The position numbers and the translations under genes are program-made. Below are positions 12,889 to 23,980 of a stretch of 64,000 nucleotides of DNA, piece by piece; the first letter of the stretch is position 1, and each line of letters opens with the position of its first letter. The notes beneath the pieces were generated by a model. The model was not told the origin of the DNA and did not search any database. It worked only from the letters and a program-made list of their open reading frames with translations. Source of the DNA: Batillaria attramentaria (lineage: Eukaryota; Mollusca; Gastropoda; Batillariidae); NCBI GenBank assembly GCA_018292915.2, contig JACVVK020000093.1, positions 947,501-1,011,500 on the forward strand, written 5' to 3'.

Positions 12889-13790
12889 AAGCCGTAATGT
12901 TCGTTACGCCGCTGAGATTGAAAACTGCCGTTTTCGAAGCTGTGATGCTGTTTGTCAGATAGAAGGGTGTTTTGTTTGGCTGTTGCGACCGTTGTCGTGA
13001 CTTTGTGGCTTCTAATAGTAGAGAAATACGGTGGGTTTTTTTTAAAAATTAAGCTTAAGGTCCCTTCCTGGGACTGAGACTCGGTCAAAAACAAAACAAC
13101 AACACACCAATAACAACAAAAGACAAAACAACAACACACCACCAGCAACAAACAAAACAACAACACACCACCAGCAACAAACAAAACAACAACACACCAC
13201 CAGCAACAAACAAAACAACAACACACCACCAGCAACAAACAAAACAACAACACACCACCAGCAACAAACAAAACAACAACACACCACCAGCAACAAACAA
13301 AACAACAACACACCACCAACAACAAACAAAACAACAACACACCACCAACAACAAAAAACAAAACAACAACACACCAACAACAACAAAAGACAAAACAACA
13401 ACACACCACCAACAACAAAACAACACACCACCAACAACAAAACAACACACCACCAACAACCAAAAAACAAGACAACAACAGACCACCACAAACAAACAAC
13501 AACACACCAACAACAACAAAACAAAACAAAGCAAAAAACCAAATCAAACACCACCACCACCACCACGACAAAAAAAAATGTATAAATAAAAAAAAACAAC
13601 TAAAAACAAGTAAAAATGGCAACTGATCAGCGCCGTCTAGCTAGTCCTCAGTCCGCAACCAGATAACGTCGTCTGCTCTACGCGGTATATAATTCTACAA
13701 CTAATATGCCGGCCAGAGTCACCACAACGGTCTCAGGTGCTCAGTACAACCCCACGTGCTGCACCACCGACACCTACACTGAAGATGGTA
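12889..13790 (+). repeat. repeat R2 copy A, expanded by a minisatellite
   Basis: The left part has TGTTCGTTACGCCGCTGAGA, CGAAGCTGTGATGCTGTTTG and TTGTGGCTTCTAATA. The right part (from about 13615) has AGCGCCGTCTAGCTAGTCCT and AACGTCGTCTGCTC. The same two blocks lie close together in copies B (16945) and C (63541), all on the + strand. In this copy the 29-bp array separates them. Confidence 0.7.
13085..13520. repeat. 29-bp minisatellite (ACAACAACACACCACCAGC)
   Basis: Unit AACAACACACCACCAGC plus AACAAACAAAAC repeats about 8 times with little change and then in degraded form. The strand bias is complete (no T on the + strand). All three minus-strand frames stay open because the 29-bp unit has no stop in any frame, which gives long Cys/Val/Trp-rich ORFs that I reject as genes. 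Confidence 0.9.
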
Positions 13791-13857
13791 CTTCGTGTTG
13801 GTTGTGACTGGATGTGCCTGGCAGTGAGTGCACCCAGCCCTCTACTCTGGCTGGTTT

Positions 13858-14220
13858 CATTGGCTGCCTTCGAGGAGCAATACCTTCGACAGTCACCTGT
13901 TGATAACTCACAGCGAACTGAAGCAGATCGATGCCAAGGCAGCAACAGGTGAAGTCAAACCCCACGCGGTTCGTACGACCTCGACTGTGAGCACACAACG
14001 GCAGCTCTCTCTTTCTGCTAGTACTGTGGACGTGACGGTTGGCTGCCTCGAGGAGTAATACCTTCGACAGTCACCTGTTGATAACTCACAGCGAGCTGAT
14101 CGATGCCAAGGCAGTAACAGGTGAAGTCAAACCCTGACGCGCGGGTTCGTACGACCTCGGCTGTGGGCACACAACGGCAGCTCTCGTTTTCTGCTAGTAC
14201 TGTGGGGGTGATGGTTTGCG
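13858..14220. repeat. 181-bp tandem duplication
   Basis: Two units share GGCTGCCT(T/C)CGAGGAG, ACAGTCACCTGTTGATAACT, GGTGAAGTCAAACCC and ACAACGGCAGCTCTC. They are offset by about 181 bp. Confidence 0.85.
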
Positions 14221-14239
14221 TGTAAGCTCTGATCAACTC

Positions 14240-15190
14240 GGCTCATCTGACACTCTGCGAGAACATTACTGCGGCTGTCGGCGTGTATAATTAATGTTGT
14301 TGTCACCTGAAGACGCAACACCTCGTGGCGTGAGTCAAAGATATTTGTTACCACCAGCGATAAATTCTTATACCTGATAGACTTTAACTCGTGTGTATCT
14401 GACACTCTGGGAGAGTAGCTGGAATTGTGTTTGTGTTCAACGTTTTTTGTCACCTGAAGACACAACGCTTCTTGGCGTGTGTCAGAGATATTTGCTTAGG
14501 AAGGGGAGATCGTCGCCAGCAGCAGCATCAACAACAATCCTTACTTACACGTTCCCTCATATGTATCTGACAGATCTGTACCTGTTTATGTATAATCAAT
14601 TTTGGTGTCGCTTAAAGACAAAACGTGCTGTGACTTGAGTCAAAAGGAAATCGTGGCCACCAGCGAAGAATTGTTACATCCGATGCACTTTGGCTTATGC
14701 GTACTTGACACTTAGGGTGAACAACTACGACTGTTGGTGTAGTCAGTGTTGCTACTATTACCTGAAGAGACAGCTCTCCGTGACGTGAGTCGAAGATATT
14801 GATTTAGAAAGGATATTGTCGCCACCAGCATAAAATAATCTTACTTCCGTTGCACCTTACCTCCTGTGTATCTGACACTCAGGGAGAACAGATCAGTAAC
14901 TGCTGGCGTGTAATCAAAGTTATCGTCACCCAAAGACACAACTCTTCGTGAAGTGAGGCGAAGATATATGCCCAGAAAGGATACCATTCTTCGCCACCAG
15001 CTAGAAAATGTCTTTCATCCTGCTACACGACAAGTCGTAAGGACCTCGCCTGGCGGCTCAACGCTTCCTGACGTGAGTCAAAGACATTGGCTTAGGGAGG
15101 AGATTAGGTCGTCGCCAGCAGCCAACACATGTCTTACTTCTGATAAACGGCAGGTCACCAGGACGTCACACAAGGACTTCTCAGCATAAC
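14240..15190 (+). repeat. decayed tandem satellite, ~150-bp unit, 6 copies
   Basis: The phrase GTCACCTGAAGACACAAC or a variant begins at about 14302, 14449, 14607, 14758, 14925 and 15045. In each unit it is followed by GACGTGAGTCAAAGATATT, then TCGCCACCAGC, then GTATCTGACACTC. Units run 120-166 bp and differ from each other by point changes and small indels. No unit carries a conserved ORF. Confidence 0.75.
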
Positions 15191-15202
15191 GACATCGCAT
15201 CA

Positions 15203-15440
15203 ATATAGACGCTTCATCCCCGCGAGGTAAACCCAACACGCAGGCTCACGTGAATCACACGCATTCTCTCACAGACTGGACATGAACACGTAACAATCGC
15301 GTGTTGCGAAGGGTCAGCTCAGCAATTTAAGTTTCGGAATTTAAGAGTTGCATTTTTTTGCGAATTTTGTGGGCTGAACCTTTCCAAAGCAGAGGGGGAG
15401 GAACTGAGCCGGAGTACCCGGAGAGAACCCCCGAGGTATC
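15203..15440 (-). mobile_element. SINE-2 fragment (body)
   Basis: CACGTGAATCACACGCATTC, GCGAAGGGTCAGCTCAGC and GGAGTACCCGGAGAGAACCC match the SINE-2 body at 35950-36170. The tRNA-like head and the ATT tail are missing. Confidence 0.75.
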
Positions 15441-15955
15441 TATAATCCTCGCAGACAGCGGACGTGCCAAATACATTGCCAGCACATGCGTCCACATACC
15501 ATCAGCTGCATGGGAGACAGGGACGTCGGTCATCTTGTGGGCGTGTCTTCTGGAGACAGTGAGGGTAGATGTAGTTTCTAGACAGGTCTTCGATCTATGT
15601 TCGGACTAAGGCGAGTGGCACACGGACAACACAGAAGGCAACCAGACAGGCTGTTCGCGAACCAGCAGAAGAGGTACACGCACGGGCATAGCTACACTAA
15701 CAATTGATTGTACTCGGCATATTGAGGCGGAAGAAAGGATCTTGTGCCGAGGACATAATTTGAACGAACAAGCTGAGGTTGATCGAGAGCTTCGAACAGT
15801 TTTAACTGGCAAATTTGTCATCGCACAGGAAAGCGAGGAAACCTTTGTGTTCCGAGGAAAGAGCTTGTATTTGCTTATAGCGTAGCATAAGACAGCTGTG
15901 TGATTGAACACCTACAAGAAACTGTGCTCTAGCCTCAGACTTGAGGTGTTAATTA
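15441..15955. other. unassigned sequence
   Basis: No repeat recurring in the window and no convincing coding exon was seen. A 101-codon minus-strand frame at 15606-15911 shows no family I know. Confidence 0.4.
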
Positions 15956-15984
15956 AACGTGGAGCTCTGCTACAAGATTTGCCA

Positions 15985-16340
15985 CTTTTCCATGGTTGAA
16001 GTATATGAACAGGTGAAAGCCGACGTGTGAAATAAAGTGTCATCGCTAGGCATAATATTCAGTTCGACAGAAACTGTAGGCTTTATTTCTTTCAGTGGCT
16101 GCCATTTCCCACCCCGCCCCGTTTGGTTCTAATCAAAATATTTCAAGTATATAAACGGATGACGGCAGACGTGGAATATCAGTGTCTTAAGTTTCAGCGC
16201 TAGGCAGAATATTCAGTTCGAAAAAATTCAGGCTTTTGTTCTTTCGCTGTCATATCGATGGCCCTTTTTCATCGATCGCCCATGTGTCAAGCATCTATTC
16301 AGGTGAAGGTCGACGTGTGGAATACGTTCATGTAATAATA
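15985..16340 (+). repeat. ~145-bp diverged tandem repeat, about 2.5 copies
   Basis: GACGTGTGAAATA/GACGTGGAATAT/GACGTGTGGAATAC recurs at about 16022, 16167 and 16311. CGCTAGGCATAATATTCAGT and CGCTAGGCAGAATATTCAGT occur with a 'ggctttatttctttc' block after each of the first two. Confidence 0.7.
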
Positions 16341-16420
16341 AATAATAATAATAAATGGCATTAATTTGTAGGGCGCATTTCTTTGGCATAAACTCAATGC
16401 GCCAATCACTCACCGACACT
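16320..16420 (-). repeat. ATT-tailed retroposon end fragment
   Basis: TAATAATAATAATAA is followed by ATGGCATTAATTTGTAGGGC, the usual tail-first appearance of a minus-strand ATT-tailed retroposon. Confidence 0.5.
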
Positions 16421-16710
16421 CACGCGCATTTTACAAACAGTGGACAGACATACACTGGTGAAACTGAGTAGCTGCTGACACGGGAAATTCAGTACTGGAT
16501 TAACCCTTTCTGCACTGACGTCACTGACGTAACCATCATTCGTCTGACGCCAGCTGTCTGGAGTCCCTGTGGTGACACGAAGCCGCCTTCTGTAAGCCAG
16601 TCATTCCACAGCATAAACCGCATGATAAACATACACAACGGCAACCAACGGAAACCGTTTCTAAGGGAGATCACTCCAAGAAAAAAAAAAGACTGGTAAG
16701 GGCTCGCAAC

Positions 16711-16812
16711 GGTGGAACAGAAGGAAGATTTGGCACCTAACTGACTGGTGCGACGATAGTTGTGGAACAGAAGGAAGATTTGGCACCTAACTGACTGGAA
16801 CGACCATAATCG
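16711..16812. repeat. 51-bp tandem duplication
   Basis: GTGGAACAGAAGGAAGATTT followed by GGCACCTAACTGACTGG occurs twice, 51 bp apart. Confidence 0.9.
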
Positions 16813-16944
16813 TAGTGCGGCAGTGGGGACTGAATGAAATCTTGTTACGACTTCGGACGTAGCTGGGGCAGACGGAGTTAATGGCGACCTGAATGTGTGG
16901 AGCTCATTCACGCTTGGAAGGCGGTCCATAGAGAAAGGATGTGC

Positions 16945-17335
16945 GTGTCTTAAAGCCTGTATGTTCGTAACGCCACTGAGATGGAAAACTGCAACGTTCG
17001 AAGCTTTAAGGCTGTTTGCCAGATAGAAGCATGTGTCATTTGACCATCTCGATCGTTTTCGCGACTTCGTGACTTCTAATATAAGAGAAATACGCCTACG
17101 GTCCATTTTTTAATAGACTTGGACTCGTAAAAGCTGATAAAAAAAAGCAACCAGTCAGCGCCGGCCGTCGAGCTGGTCCTCAGTCCGCAATAGCAACCAA
17201 TTAGCGCCGTCGAGCTGGTCCTCAGTCCGCAACCAAGTTACGTCGTCTGCGCAGTACGCGGTACACAGATTCAGCGCACTGGATGAAGTGTTTTTCACAC
17301 GATGTTGTATGCCCGTCGTACGTCTTATTGAGACT
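16945..17335 (+). repeat. repeat R2 copy B
   Basis: TATGTTCGTAACGCCACTGA, GGCTGTTTGCCAGATAGAAG, CGACTTCGTGACTTCTAAT and GTTACGTCGTCTGCGC match copies A and C. Inside, the ~44-bp phrase CGTCGAGCTGGTCCTCAGTC is tandemly duplicated (17165 and 17209). It ends CACGATGTTGTATGCC, as in copy C. Confidence 0.75.
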
Positions 17336-17772
17336 TTTCTACAATCGAGTGTAGATATATCGAATTACACTACGGTCTTAACGCACGATCGTGCATCTCG
17401 TGTTGCTCGCGCACACTTTAGTTTTGCAAAACCATATCAGTTTTGACATTTTCCGTGGCAGGCTTTCCTTCTAAGAGTGACGTGTTTCAGCGAGAGTCAG
17501 AGCACCAAAAGGACTTTTGACGACTTGGAACATGATCCTGGGAGTTCATTGACTTTTCCGTCGTGTATGCGATACTGACGATGAAATGTCACGTTTGACG
17601 GTGACTTGAGCCGACTTGGGCTGAATACAGTTACTTATAAAAGGGTGTATAGCAATAGTGTATACACAGAGGTGGACAAGAATGCTAGTGTGCTTTGCCC
17701 ATACTTTTCTTCTTAATTTGGAGGGAATGTGAAGCAAAGTAAATCAATTTTTAATAGGCGGATTGGTAAACA
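17336..17772. other. unassigned sequence
   Basis: No gene or repeat family is recognised. Confidence 0.4.
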
Positions 17773-17832
17773 ACGACGACGACGACGACAAGAACAGCAG
17801 CAGCAGCAACAACAACAACAACAACAACAACC
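17773..17832. repeat. (GAC)n (CAG)n (CAA)n trinucleotide tract
   Basis: ACGACGACGACGAC, then CAGCAGCAGCAACAACAACA. The poly-Gln and poly-Asn frames over it follow from the tract. Confidence 0.9.
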
Positions 17833-17924
17833 CGAACATTCTGCAGCTTGTCTCCTTGCTGTATTATGTGACAGCCATGACAGAATCAGCGTGCGGTGGG
17901 AACATTGCAGCCGTGTGGAGTACA

Positions 17925-18235
17925 GAGTGGCGCGTTAATCAAAATCGATTTTTTCGATACCTGGACTTTTCACGTTAATCAAAGGAGATTTTTGACATCT
18001 CAACTTCAAAAACCGCTAGCTAAATTTGATGAAGTAAAACTCACGTGGCGAATGTTCATGTTAATCAAAGGAGATTTTCGACACCTCAACTTCAAACACC
18101 GCGGTGTAGCTACTTTTGATGAAATAACTCATTTGGCATGCAGATCTGCATGTTAATAAAATTGACATCTGAACTTCAAACACCGCAGTATAGACAGATG
18201 TGGTGAAATAACTGATGTGACGGACTGACATGTAA
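17925..18235 (+). repeat. ~85-bp tandem repeat, about 3.5 copies
   Basis: GTTAATCAAAGGAGATTTT plus CTCAACTTCAAA plus a GATGAA(A/G)TAA block recurs at about 17975, 18059 and 18150. A partial unit lies at 17933. Confidence 0.85.
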
Positions 18236-18239
18236 ATCC

Positions 18240-20734
18240 GATTCCTCAATACTTGGAAACAGAAAACGGCCGCAATTTTAGTGAAACTCTGACTAGCAGG
18301 TATTTTGAACTGCTCTTCAGAAGAAAAAAAGCTCGCGGCTTTGCGTCCATTTCTCCATTAACCATACTGCGGCTCGGACACTTGATTGGACGGCTGAAAG
18401 CTTCTTTGTTGGTCATCGTTGGCGTTTTCCAGCATTGCACAGTCGCACATCCCCCGACAACAATTTCCGATCAGACACCGCAGTGCGCCAATGTGCTTTC
18501 ATCAGAAAATTAATGTAATCGCTGTGTTTGAAAACTTGCCGGTTGTTCGTAATCCCTGATGTTATCGGCCAGACAGGCTTTCAGTGGATAGATGCGTGCG
18601 TTGAAGGACTCATCACTGGTCGCTAAATACGTCTGCAGGAAATTACCGACCTTTCCATTACTGACAGTTGCACTGAAACATCCATCAGGGGCCGTGTTCG
18701 TCCAGTGGACAGCCCTCCAGTTGTTCCGTGTGCATGGTGAACGAAGCTCGAGAGGCGTTATTGCTTAGTGATGTCCTCATGTTTCTTCATGCCAAGTGTT
18801 AACTTGGAGCCAAGAGTGGCTGTATACTCAGTGTCCAGCACCAAAGCGTAGAAATACTCCACGGTAAACGTTCATGCTCGTTGCAGTTAGGAACATAGAA
18901 AAATACAGCGGAGACGAAGAAGAATTGTAGCGGATACAAGAGGAAGAAGAGAGTGTGCTGTGTTTGGCACTGTCAGTCAGTCTGAGTGAAGGAGATGAGT
19001 TTCTTAGTGCTGTTCTTGAGGGACGGGATGTTTTGAACTTCCTGAAGAGGATCAGGCTAAGTGCTCCGCAGAGTGTAGAGGTAGATAACAGATAGCTGTC
19101 CTTGGGGGTGTCACAATTTCCGAGATGTGAGGACCTTATCTCGACTCCGTGTGTGCGTCGATCGAACAATACGGACACAGAGTGCGTGAACTTGACATCA
19201 GGTTTTTGTGACAACTAGGTACAACCATTAACATCAGGAACCAGGAAGACTTGATTGGTTCTTGTTAGCATCAATCACAACTTAACTTCTGCAGTCAAAG
19301 ACCCTCTATAATCTGAAAATCCGCCCTTGCACTTAAGGTATTAGATCAGATATAGGACACTTCACGTGATACACAGGCTTCGCACGGTGACTGGCGAAAC
19401 GGAGTTGTCGCTTTCGAGTGGGATTACACTGTGCTATTTTTACATTTGACCAAGCTGCACATGAGCGCCCTGGAGGTCATGCATACATTAGTAGGCTGAG
19501 GGATAACTCTGCACTAGCGTCAGCTAAAGGGCCAGAACTCTTCCAGGTAAGACCTTCTCCTGCCGGAAGTTCCTACAAGAGAAGACAACCACTGAAGGAT
19601 CCCATGTATAACTACATCGGCTTTTCTTGACGTATCTACTTCATCTTCTCTCCAGGAACGCGTTTGTTAAAATCAGATCAGCTGTCCTGAGGAGTTACAC
19701 AACGCACCACGCAGACTCGTGCCAAATACCCCCCAAAGACAACTCGACAACTCAAAGCAAGAGATCAGTTGACATCATAATATAAATTCCCATAAGAGCT
19801 TTCATTGATATTACGCGTGTTCTACACCACTGCGCTAAGCGGGGGGAACAATCGTGAGCTTCTTCAAGACCTAATCAATCTCAAAGCTTCGTGATAAGTT
19901 TGGAAAGAAATTCGCCTCAGTGGGCGATCCTGATGAAAAGACAGACAGAAAGAGGATGAACAGAGCTCAGCGGTGACTGTTTCCTTTGTCGTCCTTGACG
20001 AGATCGTCAAAACAAGTCTGAGACTTGGTAAGATTCGCGCAGCCTCTGCAAGAGTGACTCCACACAACTGTCAAGCCCGTGTGAAGTTCTGTTGGCGTAC
20101 ACAGTAATAGCAGCTTAACGGCCAGAGGCTCTTCAGCAGTATTTGACATTTCGTTACATTCCTATCGGCAATTTTTCCGATTGCAACGATGAACTGATTG
20201 CTTGGCAACTGGGGAAAATACACTGAGTGTTATCGATTTTGTTGTCACGAGCGGAAAAAAGCAGGACTCACACTCGCTGACGCGAACTCACATTCGTCAA
20301 ATTTGAAGCTGAAAAAAAGACGAGAGAGAAAAAAAAAAAGAAGAAAATAGAGAAAGGCTTGTTTGGCTCTCTAAATCTCAGATCAGTTTATGTGGCTTAC
20401 TGCAGTTGTGAACTGATTGAATGAGAATTCACCCAGACTTGTGGATGCTCACACCAAAACCAAAGGGTTTGTCTGGTTAGATATCTGCAAGATAAAACAA
20501 TGGCACGCCTCGAATATCGATGAGACTGCACGTCTACTGTTGTCCAGATTGTTTCCCCCTCACACTGTAACACTCCTGGTATACTTATCAGACTTTGGCG
20601 TATGTTATCATGAAGATCTGACTGATCGAACTGCCTTTTTTGTTGCACCTACCTGCACAGCCCAAAGGGTACTGCGATAATCGTTAGACAAACATCAATC
20701 ATCTGTGTATATTATCTGACTGACCTTAGCCATC
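18240..20734. other. unassigned region upstream of globin exon 1a
   Basis: This is the longest stretch without a recurring repeat. I see no convincing exon. A 54-codon + frame ending at about 19092 and a 70-codon frame at 19418-19630 show no family I recognise. It may hold the promoter and 5' UTR of the globin-like gene. Only a weak TATA-like TGTATATTATC at 20704 was noticed. Confidence 0.4.
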
Positions 20735-20964
20735 ATGGGGTGTGGATCAAGCACAGCCAGCTATGTCTGTAAAGGCAGACACGGCGAAGAATCGAGCGGC
20801 ATCGTTGTGCCAGACACGTCCCTATTTCAAGAGGAGTCGGTCATCATGTACAACGACCTTGCCGACGAGTGCGACCTTGACCTCAAGGAAGTTTACAAGC
20901 TGAAGCAGACGTGGCGCACAGTGAAGCGAAGGATGAAGTTCTGTGGCGTCGAGATGTTTGTACG
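20735..20964 (+). CDS. globin-like protein, first coding exon (copy a), N-acylated type
   Basis: This exon encodes 76 residues plus two bases of the next codon. It begins MGCGSSTA: Gly2 and Ser6 fit the N-myristoyltransferase consensus and Cys3 a neighbouring palmitoylation site, so the product is probably tethered to a membrane, as is known for globin X. Residues ~9-47 are an acidic, variable extension. Residues ~48-77 read as globin helices A and B, with EVYKLKQTW and GVEMFVR. Trp60 to the terminal Arg is +17, the same spacing as Trp A12 to Arg B12 in human alpha-globin. The exon ends CG|GTAAAG, splitting the Arg codon after its second base, which is the B12.2 phase-2 intron of animal globins. 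ATG sits in a good context (GCCATCATGG). The heme-binding exons were not found in the window, so function (oxygen binding, redox or nitrite chemistry) is inferred from family only. The paralogous exon is at 40654. Confidence 0.8.
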
Positions 20965-20972
20965 GTAAAGGA
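20965..20972 (+). promoter_or_regulatory. 5' splice site of globin exon 1a
   Basis: GTAAAG follows the second base of the Arg codon. Reading through would meet TAA at once, which supports splicing here. Confidence 0.75.
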
Positions 20973-21116
20973 TCTGAGTGGAAATGGTCGTTTGTTGGTT
21001 GATATTGTGGCACAGACTCTTGTCCGTTGCTGTTGTCGACAAAGTGTGCGTTACCTGGTGAAAAAGTCTTCCTTACGCCCGCTCACTCTCTCTGTACCTT
21101 GTTTTTTTCGGACTAC

Positions 21117-21432
21117 GGCCCGTATGTAAAACTCGAGGTTAATTTAACCCACGGCTACGGGCCTAACCCAGACTAGGACAAAAGAAACCCCAAAACAAAA
21201 TTAAATAAAAAAGGAAGCGAAGAAAGATAGACAAAAATCCTTCTATAACGGCATAGGCACTTTGCTGGAATGGACCCACTTCCTGATTAAAAACAAACAA
21301 ACAAACAAACAAGCAAGCAAAATAAAACAACAACAACAAAACCAGAAAATTTAACGCTAGAGCTAGTTTAGTTCGAGGTTAGACTCTAACCCGGGGCTAA
21401 ACTCCCTAACCCCGACTATTCCATGCGGGCCC
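21117..21432 (-). mobile_element. MITE-A copy 3 (316 bp) in the globin intron
   Basis: Starts GGCCCGTATGTAAAACTCG and ends CATGCGGGCCC, same orientation as copy 2. The centre is expanded by (AAAC)n and ACA repeats. It lies about 150 bp after the exon 1a donor. Confidence 0.85.
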
Positions 21433-21584
21433 TGGGCACTGGGGAACACATAACTTTTAAAAGTTCCGTGTTGAAGTATTGACAAAGTATGTGCTTACTC
21501 GTTGTCACTGAACCCTCGCTTATGCTGTAAATATCTACTTCACTCCCGTGTTCTCAAGTGACCTGTTTGTTCTTGCTTTTTTAT

Positions 21585-21830
21585 GCACCCCTGGAGATGT
21601 TTACACCCCTTGGAGATGTTTACGCCCCTTGGACCTGTTTACACCCCTTGGAGATGTTTACGCCCCTTGGAGCTGTTTACACCCCTTGGAGCTGTTTACG
21701 CCCCTTGGAGCTGTTTACACCCCTTGGAGGTGTTTACGCCCCTTGGAGGTGTTTACACCCCTTGGAGGTGTTTACGCCCCTTGGAGCTGTTTACACCCCT
21801 TGGAGATGTTTTACACCCCTTGAAGACGTG
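21585..21830 (+). repeat. 19-bp minisatellite with strict 38-bp alternation
   Basis: Unit TTTACACCCCTTGGAGATG repeats about 12 times. TTTACACC and TTTACGCC units alternate strictly over 11 units, so the real period is 38 bp. The base before TG varies (GAGATG, GAGCTG, GAGGTG). The three + frames are open and give one shared 19-residue repeat, which I treat as an artefact. Confidence 0.92.
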
Positions 21831-22144
21831 GCATGCAAAATCCAACAGCATGGTCTATATAACTGTTCTTCTCACAAGAACGTCGAAACTGCGAACTAGA
21901 GTTCTAGGACTTTAAAAAAAAAAAAAGAACCTGAAGCCTGCGGTCGATGGGAAAGGAGAACTACATGTATTTGGGGAATACATTTCACAAAGTAAACTGT
22001 TCCCAACACGCATGCTTTTAGTGTTAACGACACTGCTGCCTACATTTTTTTTCTTCTACAATTTCATTGTCAGTTGTTAACTCTATTAATACCAAAGTAA
22101 GTTTGGGGTAGTGCACCAGTGTCCTCAATAATAAAAAAAAATCT

Positions 22145-22206
22145 ATATCTATCAATCAATCAAATCAATCAATCAATACTTTATTAATCCCTTCCGGGAA
22201 ATTAAA
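22145..22206. repeat. CAAT-repeat retroposon-tail-like sequence
   Basis: ATCAATCAATC repeats, then ACTTTATTAATCCC and CCGGGAAATTAAAT. Related to 478-560. Confidence 0.5.
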
Positions 22207-22427
22207 TATATATATCTGTATCCATATATAAAATCGACTTTATCACTCGTTCTGGTGTTTTGCAACGCATGTACAATTATTGCAAACATTTGGTGTTTGT
22301 ATGTGACTGTTCTGGAAAAAAAAAGTTAAAGTGTATGTGCAGGATGTGTTTGTATGTGACTGTTGTGGGGAAAAAAGAGTTAAAGTGTGTGTGTGCAGTT
22401 TTCTTCGTTGTGTTTGATGTGCCGATG
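22207..22427. repeat. ~65-bp tandem duplication
   Basis: TTTGTATGTGACTGTTCTGG and TTTGTATGTGACTGTTGTGG, each followed by an A/G run and GTTAAAGTGT, lie about 56-58 bp apart (22295 and 22349). Confidence 0.7.
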
Positions 22428-22562
22428 TCACATATCACAAGCTCGACCTGGCTCGACCCCACGCTTCATCGCCGTGACATTTAGTGACGGCCGTTCAGTA
22501 GCGGCAGCGGCTAAATCCGACGCGCTACTTATTAGACCACCGCTCACCGCTCTGCGTCGTCT
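22428..22562 (-). mobile_element. SINE-3 copy (head and proximal body)
   Basis: On the minus strand GAGCGGTGGTCTAATAAGTA is an A-box-like head and GGGGTCGAGCC a B-box-like element, as in the copy at 47588. Confidence 0.7.
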
Positions 22563-22837
22563 CCAAGTCATCCCGCGAAGACAAACGCACAATACATTTC
22601 CTGGGATATTTTCCTCCATATTTTTTTTCTCTTCCTTTCTCTCCCAATATTCCCCACTGCTTGGGTGGCAAATATCGCGACTCCCAGCTGTGATTTACGA
22701 TGGAATCGATTTTCGGGATGTACGTGCTTCAGTCTCGTGCTGTTTTCGCGCTGCCGTGTTCCTATATCACCACGTGGAAAACAGCAATTGGTTATGACAC
22801 GCTGTCTGACACACTGAAGGGAAAACTAGGGCAGTGT

Positions 22838-22880
22838 GGCTGGGTAGGTGTTTGAGGGTATAACGTTCTTTTTCCACTAA
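22838..22880 (-). mobile_element. SINE-1 tail fragment
   Basis: GTGTTTGAGGGTATAACGTT followed by TTTTTCCAC is the minus-strand 3' end of SINE-1 only. Confidence 0.5.
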
Positions 22881-22968
22881 TAATAATAATACATGGCTTT
22901 TATAGAGCGCCGTTCTCCAACTTCCAAGGGCTCGCTGCGCTTAAAGCACAAGCACACGCACGCGCACG

Positions 22969-23043
<75 letters not shown>

Positions 23044-23205
23044 TTTACATCCCCCTCGGCATACATACAATTTGGCAGTGCAACGAACTCATGATGCACA
23101 CAGACAGACTTAACAGAGGTTTAGCTATCAGAGGCTTGGCGGAAGAGATAGGTCTTCAGATGCGATTTAAACATAATAATAAGTATTGTATAGGCGCTTT
23201 ACCCA
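22878..23205 (-). repeat. ATT-tailed retroposon fragments with (CA)n
   Basis: TAATAATAATAATACATGGC plus TTTTATAGAGCGCC, then (CA)n at about 22970-23042, then sequence ending GAAGAGATAGGTCTTCAGAT. A second tail starts at 23174 (AATAATAAGTATTGTATAGG). Confidence 0.55.
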
Positions 23206-23215
23206 ATTTCGTGAA

Positions 23216-23218
23216 TCG

Positions 23219-23256
<38 letters not shown>
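23216..23256. repeat. (CGTG)n tract
   Basis: About nine CGTG units. Confidence 0.9.
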
Positions 23257-23344
23257 ATGTGTGTTTCTTATCATATAGAGGGCATAGGGTGGTCTGGCTT
23301 GGGTTCTTAGGAGTTAAGTTGTCCGGATAAACAACTGAACCACG

Positions 23345-23482
23345 CGAGGTCATCTATTTCTGCGGCAGCATTGTTATAGCTTCCCGTAAAAGCATCAGAC
23401 ACACAGACTCAGTCCTCAGCTTTAAAACGTCCGTCAAAATTCACCTGTTTTCAGCACAACAACAATGATGAGTGAATGACAA

Positions 23483-23528
<46 letters not shown>

Positions 23529-23529
23529 C

Positions 23530-23569
<40 letters not shown>

Positions 23570-23705
23570 CTTTTAGCTAGTTCAGTGCTTTTTATCTTTC
23601 TAGTAGTTTTTAGTTTCTTTTAGTTATTTTTGTCTCTGTAAGCGCTTAGAGCTCACAGAGAATAAGCGCAAATAAATATCCATTATTGTTATTCATTATT
23701 ATATG
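23345..23705 (+). mobile_element. LINE 3' end, second copy
   Basis: The frame ending at TGA near 23469 reads SIRHTDSVLSFKTSVKIHLF, the C-terminal pattern of a LINE ORF2 as at 1471. (CT)n and (TG)n interrupt the 3' UTR (23487-23570). The end has AGCGCTTAGAGCTCACAGAG and ATTATTGTTATTCATTATT. RT core absent. Confidence 0.7.
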
Positions 23706-23714
23706 GACGTGCAC

Positions 23715-23980
23715 ACTGGAAGGCTTTGCAAAAAAAAAAAAAAGAAAAAAAAAAAGAACGTTTTCAGACTGCGCTTGAAAACAGACAGTGTGGGCGCATT
23801 TCTCAGATCTGCAGGCAGATAACACCCGACCGATTCTGACTTTTAGTTCAGTCTCAGCGTCTTAATAATCCACTGATGCAGACATGTTGTTTGTCTTATT
23901 TACGAGCATGTGTTTCGACACTGGTAATTTGAAGTCCTAGTCAGTAAACACCCAGGTGCGTGCGTGCGTGCGTGCGTGCG
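23715..23980. repeat. poly-A tract and (GTGC)n tract
   Basis: A-rich run at about 23731-23756 and (GTGC)n at 23956-23980, with unassigned sequence between. Confidence 0.6.

Noticed and set aside
12765..13622. 285-codon minus-strand ORF, Cys/Trp/Val rich
   Set aside because: Most of it is the 29-bp minisatellite, which is open in all three frames.
18920..19092. 54-codon acidic + frame resembling an exon
   Set aside because: Upstream stop, poor splice acceptor and no recognised family.
21548..21915. Three overlapping ~100-codon + strand ORFs
   Set aside because: All encode the same 19-residue cycle from a 19-bp repeat in three frames.
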